A stretch of 64,000 nucleotides of DNA. Origin: Actinoallomurus spadix (lineage in GTDB: Bacteria; Actinomycetota; Actinomycetes; Streptosporangiales; Streptosporangiaceae). The stretch is from contig NZ_JAMXMX010000015.1 in NCBI RefSeq assembly GCF_024055725.1, positions 1 to 64,000 on the forward strand. The letters are read 5' to 3'. Each line of letters opens with the position of its first letter. Position 1 is the stretch's first letter. The notes beneath the pieces are model-generated. The model was given only the letters and a program-made list of their open reading frames with translations, searched no databases and was not told the origin of the DNA. Shown in pieces: positions 26,050 to 33,986 of this stretch. Both the position numbers and the translations under genes were made by a program.

Positions 26050-26790
26050 TCAGCCGTTCTGCACCCAGGCGTGCTCGGGGTCGAGGTACGGGATCATCTG
26101 CCGGCCCTCACCCGCCATCACCCACAGGTAGCAGAGCTTGTACCCCGGCGCGGCGACGACCGGGTGGTATCCGGCCGGGATCGCCGCCACGTCGCCGTCG
26201 CGGACGGTGAAGCACTCCTCGCCCTCGCCGTCGTACCGGATCTGCACGCCGAAGCCGTTCTCCGGGTCCAGCTTGAACAGGTAGACCTCTTCCAGCCTCA
26301 CCTCGCGGGGCGGCTCGTGGGTGTCGTGCTTGTGCGGCGGGTAGCTCGACCAGTTCCCCGGCGGGTTGATCGTCTCGCCGAGCAGCAGCCGGCCGGCGCT
26401 GTCACCGGGGCCGAGGATCGTCCGGACCGTACGGGACCAGTTGCCCTCACCGCGCTCGGCGATCTCCTGGTCGTCCGGCCCGATGATCCGCGCCTCGCCG
26501 GGCGTGCCGTCGCCGAGCGGGGCGGTCGCGATGACGATCTGCGCCGGTCCGCCGGTCGCCCGGAACGTCAGCGGGTGGCCCGGCGGGGCGTACACCGTGT
26601 GGCCCGGTCCGTCGAACACACCGCTACGGCCGCCGGCCGTGCCCAGCCCGTCGACGTCGACGACGCCCGAGAGGACCACCGCGGCGACCTCCTCGTCGCG
26701 GTTCAGCTCCAGGGTCTCGCCCTCGGCCAGGTCGGCCAGGTCGAGGCCGATCAGCTCGGTGTCCTTGCCCGGGGTCAGCAGGGTCTTCAA
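26050..26790 (-). CDS. iolB: 5-deoxy-glucuronate isomerase / KduI-IolB family isomerase
   Basis: 246-aa double-cupin isomerase. Metal-ligand cupin motifs appear as YPPHKHDTHEPP...EEVYLF and GYHPVVAAPGYKLCYLWVMAGEGRQ, matching IolB more than KduI. IolB converts 5-deoxy-glucuronate to 5-keto-2-deoxygluconate in inositol catabolism; relatives isomerise uronate derivatives. No other iol gene is present, and the hexuronate-type operon around it suggests a uronate substrate instead. The start is TTG at 26788-26790 overlapping the TGA of the upstream permease gene, with AGGAGAG 7 bases upstream, so it is translationally coupled. Confidence 0.82.
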   Translation of the reverse strand: MKTLLTPGKDTELIGLDLADLAEGETLELNRDEEVAAVVLSGVVDVDGLGTAGGRSGVFDGPGHTVYAPPGHPLTFRATGGPAQIVIATAPLGDGTPGEARIIGPDDQEIAERGEGNWSRTVRTILGPGDSAGRLLLGETINPPGNWSSYPPHKHDTHEPPREVRLEEVYLFKLDPENGFGVQIRYDGEGEECFTVRDGDVAAIPAGYHPVVAAPGYKLCYLWVMAGEGRQMIPYLDPEHAWVQNG

Positions 26791-27659
26791 TCTCTCTCCT
26801 TGATCTGGGTGACCAGCTGGGTGGGGTTGACGAAGCGCAGTGCCGCGACGAGCAGCACCAGCATGGACAGGGTGTAGATGACCGCCATCGCGTCGGTCTC
26901 CTGCTGCGCCCGGATGCCCGAGGCGGAGACCGAGTAGTACAGCGCGACGACGAGGGTCTGGCTGTCCGCCCCCGCGGTGAGGAACGTCAGCTCGAACATT
27001 CCCACCGTACGCACGAGCACGAGGATCGCGGCGGCCAGCATGCCGGGGAGCAGCAGCGGACCGAGGATCCGCGTGAAGATCACCCGCGTCCTGGCGCCGC
27101 ACATGCGGGCCGCCGCCTCGATCTTCGGGTCGATCTGCTCGATGAACGGCGTCATGACGAGGATGACGAACGGCACCGCCGGCACGAGGTTGGCCAGGAT
27201 CACGCCGCTGAGCCTCCCGGCCAGGTGGAACTTGTACAGCACGGTCGCCAGCGGCACGCCGTACGTGATCGGCGGGATGAGGATCGGCAGCAGGAACGCC
27301 ACCATCAGCACCCGCTTGCCGGGGAAGTTCCGGCGGGCCAGCGCGTACGCGGCCGGGACACCGACCAGGACGGAGACCACGACGACGGCGAGCGCGACCT
27401 CCAGCGTCACGGTGAGGACGCCGCCGAGGTCGAACTCCTTCCATGTCGCGCCGTACCAGTGGGTGGTCCAGCCCTTCGGCAGCCAGCCGCCGAACCACTT
27501 GCGGCCGAAGGAGTTCACGACGACCGAGCTGACCACGCCGAGCAGGATGAGCAGGAAGAAGGCCACGGAACCCCAGACGATCCAGGCCCCGGGTCGCATG
27601 GCGACCCGCCTCGGCGTCTTCTCCTCCGCGGTGGGAGGCGCTTCCATGACGGCGGTCAT
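26787..27659 (-). CDS. ABC transporter permease
   Basis: 290-aa inner-membrane permease of a binding-protein-dependent importer (PotC/ThiP-like). About six hydrophobic segments are visible, including VAFFLLILLGVVSSVVVNSF and VLMVAFLLPILIPPITYG. The cytoplasmic EAA loop that contacts the ATPase reads EAAARMCGARTRVIFTRILG. It overlaps the preceding permease gene by 4 bp (ATGA) and is followed by the coupled isomerase gene. It belongs to the uptake system of the LacI-headed operon. Confidence 0.9.
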   Translation of the reverse strand: MTAVMEAPPTAEEKTPRRVAMRPGAWIVWGSVAFFLLILLGVVSSVVVNSFGRKWFGGWLPKGWTTHWYGATWKEFDLGGVLTVTLEVALAVVVVSVLVGVPAAYALARRNFPGKRVLMVAFLLPILIPPITYGVPLATVLYKFHLAGRLSGVILANLVPAVPFVILVMTPFIEQIDPKIEAAARMCGARTRVIFTRILGPLLLPGMLAAAILVLVRTVGMFELTFLTAGADSQTLVVALYYSVSASGIRAQQETDAMAVIYTLSMLVLLVAALRFVNPTQLVTQIKERD

Positions 27660-28585
27660 CCCTTGCCCCCTGTCGCTCCCTTGTAGAGGCGGGCGCGCCA
27701 GGCGAGGACGAGGCCGATGACGACCAGCTCGACGGCACCCATGATCATCGCGATGGCCGAGGCCATGGAGTAGTCGTACTGCTCGAACGCGGCGTGGAAC
27801 GCGGCGATCGAGATCACCCGCGTCTGCCGGGCGGGCTCACCGACCATGATCGCCGAGGGGAACACCGAGAACGCCAGCACGAACGACAGGCAGAACGTGA
27901 TGGCCAGGCCCGGCGCCAGCAGCGGCAGCGTGATGTGCCGGAACCGCTGCCACCAGCCCGCCCCGAGCGTCGAGGCCGCCCGTTCCAGCGTCGGGTCGAT
28001 CCCGGTCAGGTACGACAGGGTCAGCAGGAACGCGAATGGAAACCCGGTGATGGTCAGCGAGAAGACGACGCCCCAGTAGTTGTGCGTGAGCCGCACCGGG
28101 TGGTCGACGATCCCGACGTCCAGCAGGATCCGGTTGAGCCAGCCCGTCGGCCCCATGAAGGCCAGCAGGCCCTCGGCGGTGAGCACCGTGCCCAGCGTGA
28201 TCGGCACGACGAGGATCGTGGTGACGGCCCGCTTGCCGCGGAACCTGCCGCGCATCCGGTACGCGATCGGCACCGAGGCGAGCACGTTGAACAACGCGGC
28301 CGGCAGTCCGATCTTCAACGTCGTCCAGATCGTGTTCCGCAGGTACGGGTCGGCGAAGAACAGCCGGTAGGTCGCGAACGGCCCGGTGCCGTACTTGTTC
28401 GCGGCGTCCGAGCCCGCCTGCGGCTGGAAGGACAGCTGCAGGCCGTACACGAACGGGTAGATGAACAACGCGACGACGAAGACGACCGCGGGCAGCAGGA
28501 GCAGCAGCGTGCGGTCGATGCCGCGCTCGGCGAGGCGGTGCCGCAGCGAGATGCGTGGCCGGGCGACGGCCGGAGCCGCCGCCAT
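27656..28585 (-). CDS. ABC transporter permease
   Basis: 309-aa permease, partner of the one encoded immediately downstream. Hydrophobic helices include LLLLPAVVFVVALFIYPFVY, a typical first segment of sugar and spermidine-type permeases, and the EAA-like loop is LERAASTLGAGWWQRFRHITLP. Its ATG directly abuts the stop of the ATPase gene. The two permeases, ATPase and lipoprotein form one complete importer. Confidence 0.9.
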   Translation of the reverse strand: MAAAPAVARPRISLRHRLAERGIDRTLLLLLPAVVFVVALFIYPFVYGLQLSFQPQAGSDAANKYGTGPFATYRLFFADPYLRNTIWTTLKIGLPAALFNVLASVPIAYRMRGRFRGKRAVTTILVVPITLGTVLTAEGLLAFMGPTGWLNRILLDVGIVDHPVRLTHNYWGVVFSLTITGFPFAFLLTLSYLTGIDPTLERAASTLGAGWWQRFRHITLPLLAPGLAITFCLSFVLAFSVFPSAIMVGEPARQTRVISIAAFHAAFEQYDYSMASAIAMIMGAVELVVIGLVLAWRARLYKGATGGKG

Positions 28586-29674
28586 CTAGGCCACCTCCTC
28601 GGGTGCGGCCGGGCTCTCCGCGGCGAACACCAGCACCCGCTCCGGCGGCACCGACACCGTCACCCGGTCGCCGGGCGCGAGCCGCGCGTCGGCGCGCAGG
28701 TGCAGGTCGACGCCGTCGCCGGTACGGCCCTGGATGGCCTGCTCGCGGCCCTGGTACTCGACGACCTCGACGGTGATCTCCGTTGCGTTCGGGCCGTCGC
28801 CGACGGTGAAGTCCTCGGGCCGGATCGCCGCGACCACCCGCTCGCCGAGGTCGTCGCGCCGGACGCCGGTGAGCCCGCCGCCGAGTCCGTCGAGCACGAC
28901 CGTCTTCTCGTTGACCTGGGAGACGGGCAGTTCGATTTCGTTGCGGTAGCCCATGAAGCCGGCGACGAACCGGTTGGCCGGCTCGGTGTAGACCTCCTCC
29001 GGCGAGCCGATCTGCTGGACCCGGCCCTGGCGGAGCAGGACGAGGCGGTCGGCGAGGGAGAGGGCCTCCTCCTGGTCGTGGGTGACGTAGATGGTGGTCA
29101 GCCCGAGCGTCTGGTGGATGCGCTTGATCTCGGTGCGCATCTCCAGCCGCAGTTTGGCGTCGAGGTTCGACAGCGGCTCGTCCATCAGGACCAGCGGGGG
29201 TTCGAGGACGATGGCACGGGCGATCGCGACGCGCTGCTGCTGGCCGCCGGACAGCTGGCCCGGGAACTTGTCCGCGTGCTCCTCCAGCTGAACCAGCCTG
29301 ATCGCCTCGTCGACCCGGCGGCGCGCGTCGGCCTTGGGGACTTTGGCCATGCGCAGGCCGAAGCCGATGTTCGAGCGCACCGACATGTGCGGGAACAGCG
29401 CGTAGTTCTGGAAGACCATGCCGAAGCCGCGCTGCTCGGGCTGCAGGGTGTCGATCCTGCGGCCGTCGAGGGTGATCGTGCCGCCGGTCAGCGGCAGCAG
29501 CCCGGCGAGGCAGTTCAGCGCGGTCGACTTCCCGCAGCCGGACGGGCCGAGCAGGGCGACGAACTCCCCGCCCGTGATCGTCAGGTCGAGTCCGTCCAGG
29601 GCCCGTACTCCCCCGAACTCGCGGGTGACGTGGTCGAGCCGCAGCTCGGAGATCTTGGTGGACGGACGGCTCAT
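28586..29674 (-). CDS. ABC transporter ATP-binding protein (UgpC/PotA-like)
   Basis: 362-aa ATPase energising the importer. Walker [11 protein letters not shown]-loop [12 protein letters not shown], signature [14 protein letters not shown], Walker [14 protein letters not shown] and switch His in [12 protein letters not shown] are intact. The C-terminal 110 residues form the OB-fold TOBE domain typical of sugar/polyamine importers ([24 protein letters not shown]). The ATG at 29672-29674 overlaps the stop of the binding-protein gene (ATGA). Confidence 0.93.
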   Translation of the reverse strand: MSRPSTKISELRLDHVTREFGGVRALDGLDLTITGGEFVALLGPSGCGKSTALNCLAGLLPLTGGTITLDGRRIDTLQPEQRGFGMVFQNYALFPHMSVRSNIGFGLRMAKVPKADARRRVDEAIRLVQLEEHADKFPGQLSGGQQQRVAIARAIVLEPPLVLMDEPLSNLDAKLRLEMRTEIKRIHQTLGLTTIYVTHDQEEALSLADRLVLLRQGRVQQIGSPEEVYTEPANRFVAGFMGYRNEIELPVSQVNEKTVVLDGLGGGLTGVRRDDLGERVVAAIRPEDFTVGDGPNATEITVEVVEYQGREQAIQGRTGDGVDLHLRADARLAPGDRVTVSVPPERVLVFAAESPAAPEEVA

Positions 29675-30870
29675 TTGTGCACCTTCCCGCCGCCGACGGT
29701 CCGGTCCCACTGATCGAACGCCGTGACCTGCTCCTTGGCGGGCAGCGACGTCTCCTTCGGGAACTGGGCGATCCACTTTTCGTACTCCGGACGCCCGAAC
29801 TGCCGGATGGTCTGCTGCGACTTCGCCGGCGCCATGGAGATCGTCACGCCGTTCACGGCCGGGCCCGGGTAGAAGTAGCCGGTGTCGTACGCCTTGGCCT
29901 GCTGCTGCGGGGTGAGCATCCACTTGATCAGCTGGAGGTCCGCGGACAGGACGTCGGCGGAGACGCCGCGGGGGATGGTGGCGTACTGCGCGTCGGTCAC
30001 CCAGTGCATGCCCTTGAGGTAGGTGACCTTGTCACCGGCCGGCACCTGGCCGAGCGCCCGCGGGTTGATGTCCCAGCCGGTCGTGGTGGCGATCATGTCG
30101 ACCGACCCGTTGGCCAGGTTGCTCATCGTCTCGGAGGTCTTGGACGGGTAGTAGTCGACGTACTTGCCGAGCTCCGCCAGGTAAGTCCAGGTCTTGCTCC
30201 ACCCCGAGCCCGGGTCCTTGGGGTTCGAGTCGCCGAGGAGGTACGGCAGGCCCATGAGGAACGTACGGCCGGGGCCGGAGTTGGCGGGCCGGGCGTACTG
30301 GAACTTCTTCGGGTGCGCCTTCGCCCAGGCGAGCAGCTCGTCCGTGGTCGTCGGCGGGTTGGGCACCGTCTTGGGGTTGTACTCCAGGAGCGGACCGGAC
30401 GGGTAGTACACGAGCTCGACGCCGCGGCCTTGCGCCAGCTCCTGCATCTTCGCGGCCGGTTCGAGGTAGTTCGCGCTTCCGATGCGGCTGTTGTAGTCGT
30501 CGGTCTTGACCCACAGGTTCTGGTCGACGCCCGCGGACAGGCCGTCGGTGCCGGTGAGGACCATGCCGATCTGCACCTGGCCGGCGCTCTGCTGCGCCTT
30601 GATCTTCCCGGGCAGCTCCGGCGCGGTGGCCTTCGTGTAGGTGACCTTCTTGATCACCTTCGGGTGCGTCTTGACGAACTCGTCGATCATCCCCTGGGTG
30701 AGCTGCAGGTTGCCCGCCACGTCGATGATGTTGAGGGTCACCGGGTTCTTCGGCGTGTCGGGGACCTTGTCCGGCGTCACGTCCTTGGCCCCGCCCCCCG
30801 AGTTCGGTGAACCGCACGCGCTCACCGCGAGAGCGAACGCCGCCGCGAGGCACCAGGTCTCAACGCGCAT
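29671..30870 (-). CDS. extracellular solute-binding lipoprotein
   Basis: 399-aa periplasmic-type binding protein anchored as a lipoprotein: the signal peptide ends in AVSACGSP with the lipidated Cys19, followed by a Ser/Gly-rich linker. The mature part shows a family 1-type fold (VTLNIIDVAGNLQLTQGMIDEFVKTHP; YYPSGPLLEYNPKTVP; GSVDMIATTTGWD). It resembles spermidine/putrescine-type and ABC sugar-acid receptors; the ligand cannot be fixed from sequence, but operon context points to a hexuronate or its oligomer. It is 18 bp downstream of the LacI gene, so the regulator and transporter share a transcript. Confidence 0.9.
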   Translation of the reverse strand: MRVETWCLAAAFALAVSACGSPNSGGGAKDVTPDKVPDTPKNPVTLNIIDVAGNLQLTQGMIDEFVKTHPKVIKKVTYTKATAPELPGKIKAQQSAGQVQIGMVLTGTDGLSAGVDQNLWVKTDDYNSRIGSANYLEPAAKMQELAQGRGVELVYYPSGPLLEYNPKTVPNPPTTTDELLAWAKAHPKKFQYARPANSGPGRTFLMGLPYLLGDSNPKDPGSGWSKTWTYLAELGKYVDYYPSKTSETMSNLANGSVDMIATTTGWDINPRALGQVPAGDKVTYLKGMHWVTDAQYATIPRGVSADVLSADLQLIKWMLTPQQQAKAYDTGYFYPGPAVNGVTISMAPAKSQQTIRQFGRPEYEKWIAQFPKETSLPAKEQVTAFDQWDRTVGGGKVHK

Positions 30871-30888
30871 CAGGGATCTTCCTTCCGG

Positions 30889-31878
30889 TCACGATCGGGC
30901 GGGGACCGTGGTCGAGGCCCGCACGATCAGCTGACATTCGAGGTCCCGGCGGAGATCCCCCGCGTCGGCGCCGGAGACGGTCAGGAGGTTCACGAGCAGG
31001 TCGACGGCCGCGCGACCGGCGCGTTCGTTCTGCATGGCGACGGTGGTCAGCGGCGGAGTGGCCATGCCCGCCATCGGGATGTCGTCGAAGCCGACGACGC
31101 TCATCTCCTCGGGCACCGCGACGCCCCGGTCGGCCAGCCGGGACATCACCCCCAGCGCCAGGAGGTCGTTGAAGGCGATGATCGCGGTGACGCCCTCGGC
31201 GATCACCAGGTCGGCGGCGTGCGGCCCCGCCTCGAAGCGCGGGGCGAAGGGCCCCAGCTCCACGATCTCCATGTCGTGCCGGGCGGCCTGGCGCAGGCCG
31301 CGCCTGCGCTCCCGGTTGGACCACGACGTCTTCGGACCGTTCAGGTACGCGACCCGGCGGTGGCCGAGCGCGGCGAGGTGGTCGATGGCCTGGCGCATCC
31401 CGCCCGCGGGCCCCATCAGGACCGCCGGGCTGTCGCGCACCTGGCGGTTGATGAAGACCAGCGAGGTCGTCCCCACCACCCGGTCGAGTTGGCTCGGGGT
31501 CATCCGCGACGAGCAGAGGATGACGCCGTCGACCTGCTTGGCCATGGCCTGGACGAGGGCCATCTCCTCGGCGGGATTCTCGTCGCAGTCCGCGAGGAAG
31601 ACGGCGTAGTCCGCCTCGCGTGCCCTGGCCTGCACGCCCTTCAGCACGGTGGGGAAGAACGGGTTGGACAGGTCGGGAACGATCACGCCGAAGTTTCCGG
31701 TCTTGCCGGTGATCAGTCCCCGGGCGGCGCGGTTCGGGCGGTAGCCGAGCCGTTCCGCGGTCTGGAGCACGTGCTGCCGGGTCTCCTCCTTGACCAGGTC
31801 AGGAACGGTGAACGCCCGGGACACGGTCGATACCGACACTCCCGCCTCACGGGCGACGTCCTGGATGGTCACCGGCAC
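30889..31878 (-). CDS. LacI-family regulator of the uronate operon
   Basis: 329-aa LacI/GalR protein beginning with the helix-turn-helix TIQDVAREAGVSVSTVSRAF, hinge RLGYRPNRAARGL, then the effector domain (NFGVIVPDLSNPFFPTVLKG; VVGFDDIPMAGMATPPLTTV). GTG start at 31876-31878 with GAGGAGT upstream. It is the first gene of the eight-gene operon ending at 23548, and a perfect operator palindrome lies 39 bp upstream of its start, so autoregulation together with control of the whole operon is likely, presumably relieved by a pathway intermediate. Confidence 0.92.
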   Translation of the reverse strand: MPVTIQDVAREAGVSVSTVSRAFTVPDLVKEETRQHVLQTAERLGYRPNRAARGLITGKTGNFGVIVPDLSNPFFPTVLKGVQARAREADYAVFLADCDENPAEEMALVQAMAKQVDGVILCSSRMTPSQLDRVVGTTSLVFINRQVRDSPAVLMGPAGGMRQAIDHLAALGHRRVAYLNGPKTSWSNRERRRGLRQAARHDMEIVELGPFAPRFEAGPHAADLVIAEGVTAIIAFNDLLALGVMSRLADRGVAVPEEMSVVGFDDIPMAGMATPPLTTVAMQNERAGRAAVDLLVNLLTVSGADAGDLRRDLECQLIVRASTTVPARS

Positions 31879-31916
31879 CGCGACTCCTCAAGGGTCGGTT
31901 CGGATGCATGAAACTA

Positions 31917-31930
31917 TGCAAACGTTTGCA
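31917..31930. promoter_or_regulatory. LacI-family operator, perfect palindrome
   Basis: TGCAAACGTTTGCA is a perfect 14-bp palindrome with the central CG that LacI/GalR proteins recognise, flanked by AT-rich sequence. It lies just upstream of the LacI gene that heads the uronate operon. Confidence 0.8.
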
Positions 31931-31998
31931 GAGCCGGTCAATGTAACGTGCCGGGCATAAAGGTGTAACCAGCGCCCCGGGTCCCCGCGGTCGTCCGC

Positions 31999-32589
31999 TC
32001 AGTGGCCGGCGAGCAGGACCCGGGTGTTGTCCCAGCCCTCCAGGCCGGGATCCAGAAGAGAGACGTCGGCGGGCGCGCGCAGCCGGTGCCACCCCGGCGC
32101 GGAGCGTACGGCGCCCTGGACGCCGGCGGCCCGGCGCAGCCGGGCGGGGGCGTCGGCCGTGTCCAGGTCGACCCCGGCCAGCCAGGCGGGCGCGGGGAGC
32201 CGGGCCGCGAGCGCGACCAGCCCGCCGCCGGCCGCCGGGCAGACGGCCACCTGCCCGCTCCCGAGGGCGCGGAAGAGCTTGCCGAGGAGCAGGGCCGGCA
32301 GGTCCGGCGCGTCGGGCGCGACGACGGCCGCGTGTTCGGCGCCCAGCTCGTGAAGGGCGTGCAGCAGCGCGCCGAGGCCGGCGACCCGCAGGACGGGCGT
32401 GCCCGGCCAGGTGACGGCCTCGGCGTCGGGGTCGGGGCCGGGCAGCGCGAGCACCGGGGTGACGAGCTCCAGCCCCGCCACCACCTCATAGGTGTCCTCG
32501 AGCAGGGCGAGCCGGTACTCGTCGGGATCGATGCCCGGCGGCGCCGCCGTCGCCGCCCCCGCCAGGACGGCCGCGAACCGGCGCGTCAC
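31999..32589 (-). CDS. DUF2064/glycosyltransferase-A-like protein, hypothetical
   Basis: 196-aa protein with the outline of a small nucleotidyltransferase/GT-A fold: LEDTYEVVAGLELVTPVLALPG, then AAVVAPDAPDLPALLLGKLFRAL, where the DAPDLP segment matches the metal/NTP region of DUF2064 proteins, and QVAVCPAAGGGLVALAARLP. The diagnostic motifs are weak, so no reaction is proposed. Its GTG start overlaps the stop of the upstream metallopeptidase gene (GTGA), so the two are translationally coupled. Confidence 0.65.
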   Translation of the reverse strand: MTRRFAAVLAGAATAAPPGIDPDEYRLALLEDTYEVVAGLELVTPVLALPGPDPDAEAVTWPGTPVLRVAGLGALLHALHELGAEHAAVVAPDAPDLPALLLGKLFRALGSGQVAVCPAAGGGLVALAARLPAPAWLAGVDLDTADAPARLRRAAGVQGAVRSAPGWHRLRAPADVSLLDPGLEGWDNTRVLLAGH

Positions 32590-33269
32590 CTCGCGGAGTC
32601 CCCGCCCAGCAGCGGGTCCTCGTCGCGGGACGGGTCGCCGTCCAGCAGCGGGTCCTCCTCCCGGCGCGGGTCTCCGTCGAGCAGCGGTGCCCCGCCCCGG
32701 CCCGGCAGGTCGCCCGCGCCGGTGGCCCGCTCGCGCGGCCGATCACCGTCCGTCAGCGGCAGCCCGGCGGTCGCGGCCACGCCCTCCAGGTAGCCGCGGG
32801 CCCGCTCGGTCCGCGGATAACGGTTGACCAGATCCCAGAACAGCGGCCCGTGACCGGGCACGAGCAGATGGGTGAGCTCGTGCATGAGGACGTAGTCGAC
32901 GACCCAGCCCGGCATCCCCCGCAACTGCGTGGACAGCCGGATCGTGCCGTCGTCGGGAGTGCACGAGCCCCAGCGGCTGCGCTGGTTGGTCACCCACCGG
33001 ACACTGGCCGGGGCGGCACGGCCGTCGAGGTATCGCCGCGACAGCTCCCGCGCGCGGTCGTAGAGCGCGTCGTCGCTCGGGCGTCGGCGCCGCTCGCGAG
33101 CGGCCAGCCGCTTGAGGACCGTGTCGATCCACTCGCGCTCTTCGGCCGCGCTCAGCCCGGCGGGCACCATCACCACCGTCTTGTCGCCGTCGCGGCGGGC
33201 GGTGATCGTCCGCCGACGCCGGGAGCTGCGACGCACCTCTATCTCGCCTGTGGGGGGCACGGTAAGCAC
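32586..33269 (-). CDS. YgjP-like (M48/DUF45) metallopeptidase
   Basis: 227-aa zinc metallopeptidase-like protein. Zinc motif HELTH followed by HGPLFW (third ligand region); upstream NQRSRWGSC is the conserved DUF45 segment. The GTG at 33267-33269 is preferred to a longer ATG-initiated form whose first residues are unlike the family; no clear ribosome site is seen and a GTG three codons later is possible. The last 50 residues are an Asp/Gly/Glu-rich tail with imperfect repeats of DPLLDGDP-x-R-x-E, encoded by 33-bp DNA repeats at about 32600-32695 and not part of the known fold. Confidence 0.85.
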   Translation of the reverse strand: MLTVPPTGEIEVRRSSRRRRTITARRDGDKTVVMVPAGLSAAEEREWIDTVLKRLAARERRRRPSDDALYDRARELSRRYLDGRAAPASVRWVTNQRSRWGSCTPDDGTIRLSTQLRGMPGWVVDYVLMHELTHLLVPGHGPLFWDLVNRYPRTERARGYLEGVAATAGLPLTDGDRPRERATGAGDLPGRGGAPLLDGDPRREEDPLLDGDPSRDEDPLLGGDSAR

Positions 33270-33287
33270 CGTACCGAAAACTTCGGT

Positions 33288-33383
33288 TTCTCCACAGGGG
33301 GTGAGTCGCGTCTTCGCTGGTAGAGACGGCGCTATTTCGCACGTCCCCAAGACTGTCCACATGCTTTGCGCAGGTTATCCACA
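33288..33383 (+). promoter_or_regulatory. three co-oriented DnaA-box-like sites
   Basis: TTCTCCACA (33288-33296), CTGTCCACA (33353-33361) and TTATCCACA (33375-33383) lie on the plus strand within 96 bp upstream of the metallopeptidase gene. The last is a perfect match to the bacterial DnaA-box consensus and the others are one- or two-base variants of the actinobacterial TTGTCCACA. No dnaA or dnaN is nearby, so this is not a chromosomal origin; DnaA titration or local regulation is possible. Positions 33384-33657 hold no convincing gene. Confidence 0.4.
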
Positions 33384-33657
33384 GGACCGGAGTGGCCCGG
33401 CAGGTAGCCTGTTGCCCCAGACGCCCGGCGTTCAGGAGGCGGGCCACGGCCGCAGCCGACGTGAGAAGCACACACTCACCCGCTTACGTTGGTCACTACC
33501 CCCTTGCGGATGTGGCGCGGCAGGTCGCGCCAGACGCTCCACCGGGCCGTGTGGCACCCGCGGCGTGCCTCACCGAGAATAGGGTGACGTGCGGAACCGG
33601 CAGGCACGCCGCCTCGCGGATGATGTTGTGCTGGCTGCTGCTGAGAGCAGGTACTCA

Positions 33658-33975
33658 TTGACTTCTCCCCCAGCCGAAGCAGGGGGATTCAACCCTCGCA
33701 GGTTGAGCTTTCTGCTTCACAGCCCGTTGCCGACCCGGCTAACCGGCGAGGGACGGATTGCCGCCCATCGGTCTTACACAAGCTCCACAGACGTGACTTC
33801 CCGCCAGCCCGGCGGTAGGCCCGGCGAGCTTGGTTATCGCCCACCGGAAGAGTCAAACTACCATCTGTCATCGAAGGTGCGCACAGGGATACGGGAACCC
33901 GTCGAGGTGGTTCTCCCACCTTCGCCCTGCTACGTAGGAGCCCGATCCTCCCCGCCTAAAAGCGGGGGTCTCCTC
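33658..33975 (-). mobile_element. IS200/IS605-like miniature element without tnpB (possible omega-RNA remnant)
   Basis: A gene-free stretch of about 320 bp bounded by hairpins. On the minus strand the proximal end has CCCCGC-loop-GCGGGG (33950-33967), and the distal end has CAACC-loop-GGTTG followed by CCCCC-T-GC-TTCG-GC-T-GGGGG (33667-33686 on the plus strand), then GAGAAGTCAA. Paired subterminal hairpins and a GGGGGAGAAGTCAA-type right end are, from memory, characteristic of actinobacterial IS605-group elements, whose right end doubles as the TnpB guide RNA scaffold. No TnpA or TnpB reading frame is present. Exact ends are uncertain by about 15 bp. The left end reaches the ribosome site of aarF. 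Confidence 0.5.
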
Positions 33976-33986
33976 GGAGGTATCTG

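Noticed and set aside
33288-33383. Chromosomal origin of replication (oriC)
   Set aside because: DnaA-box-like sites are too few and no dnaA, dnaN or AT-rich unwinding element is present.
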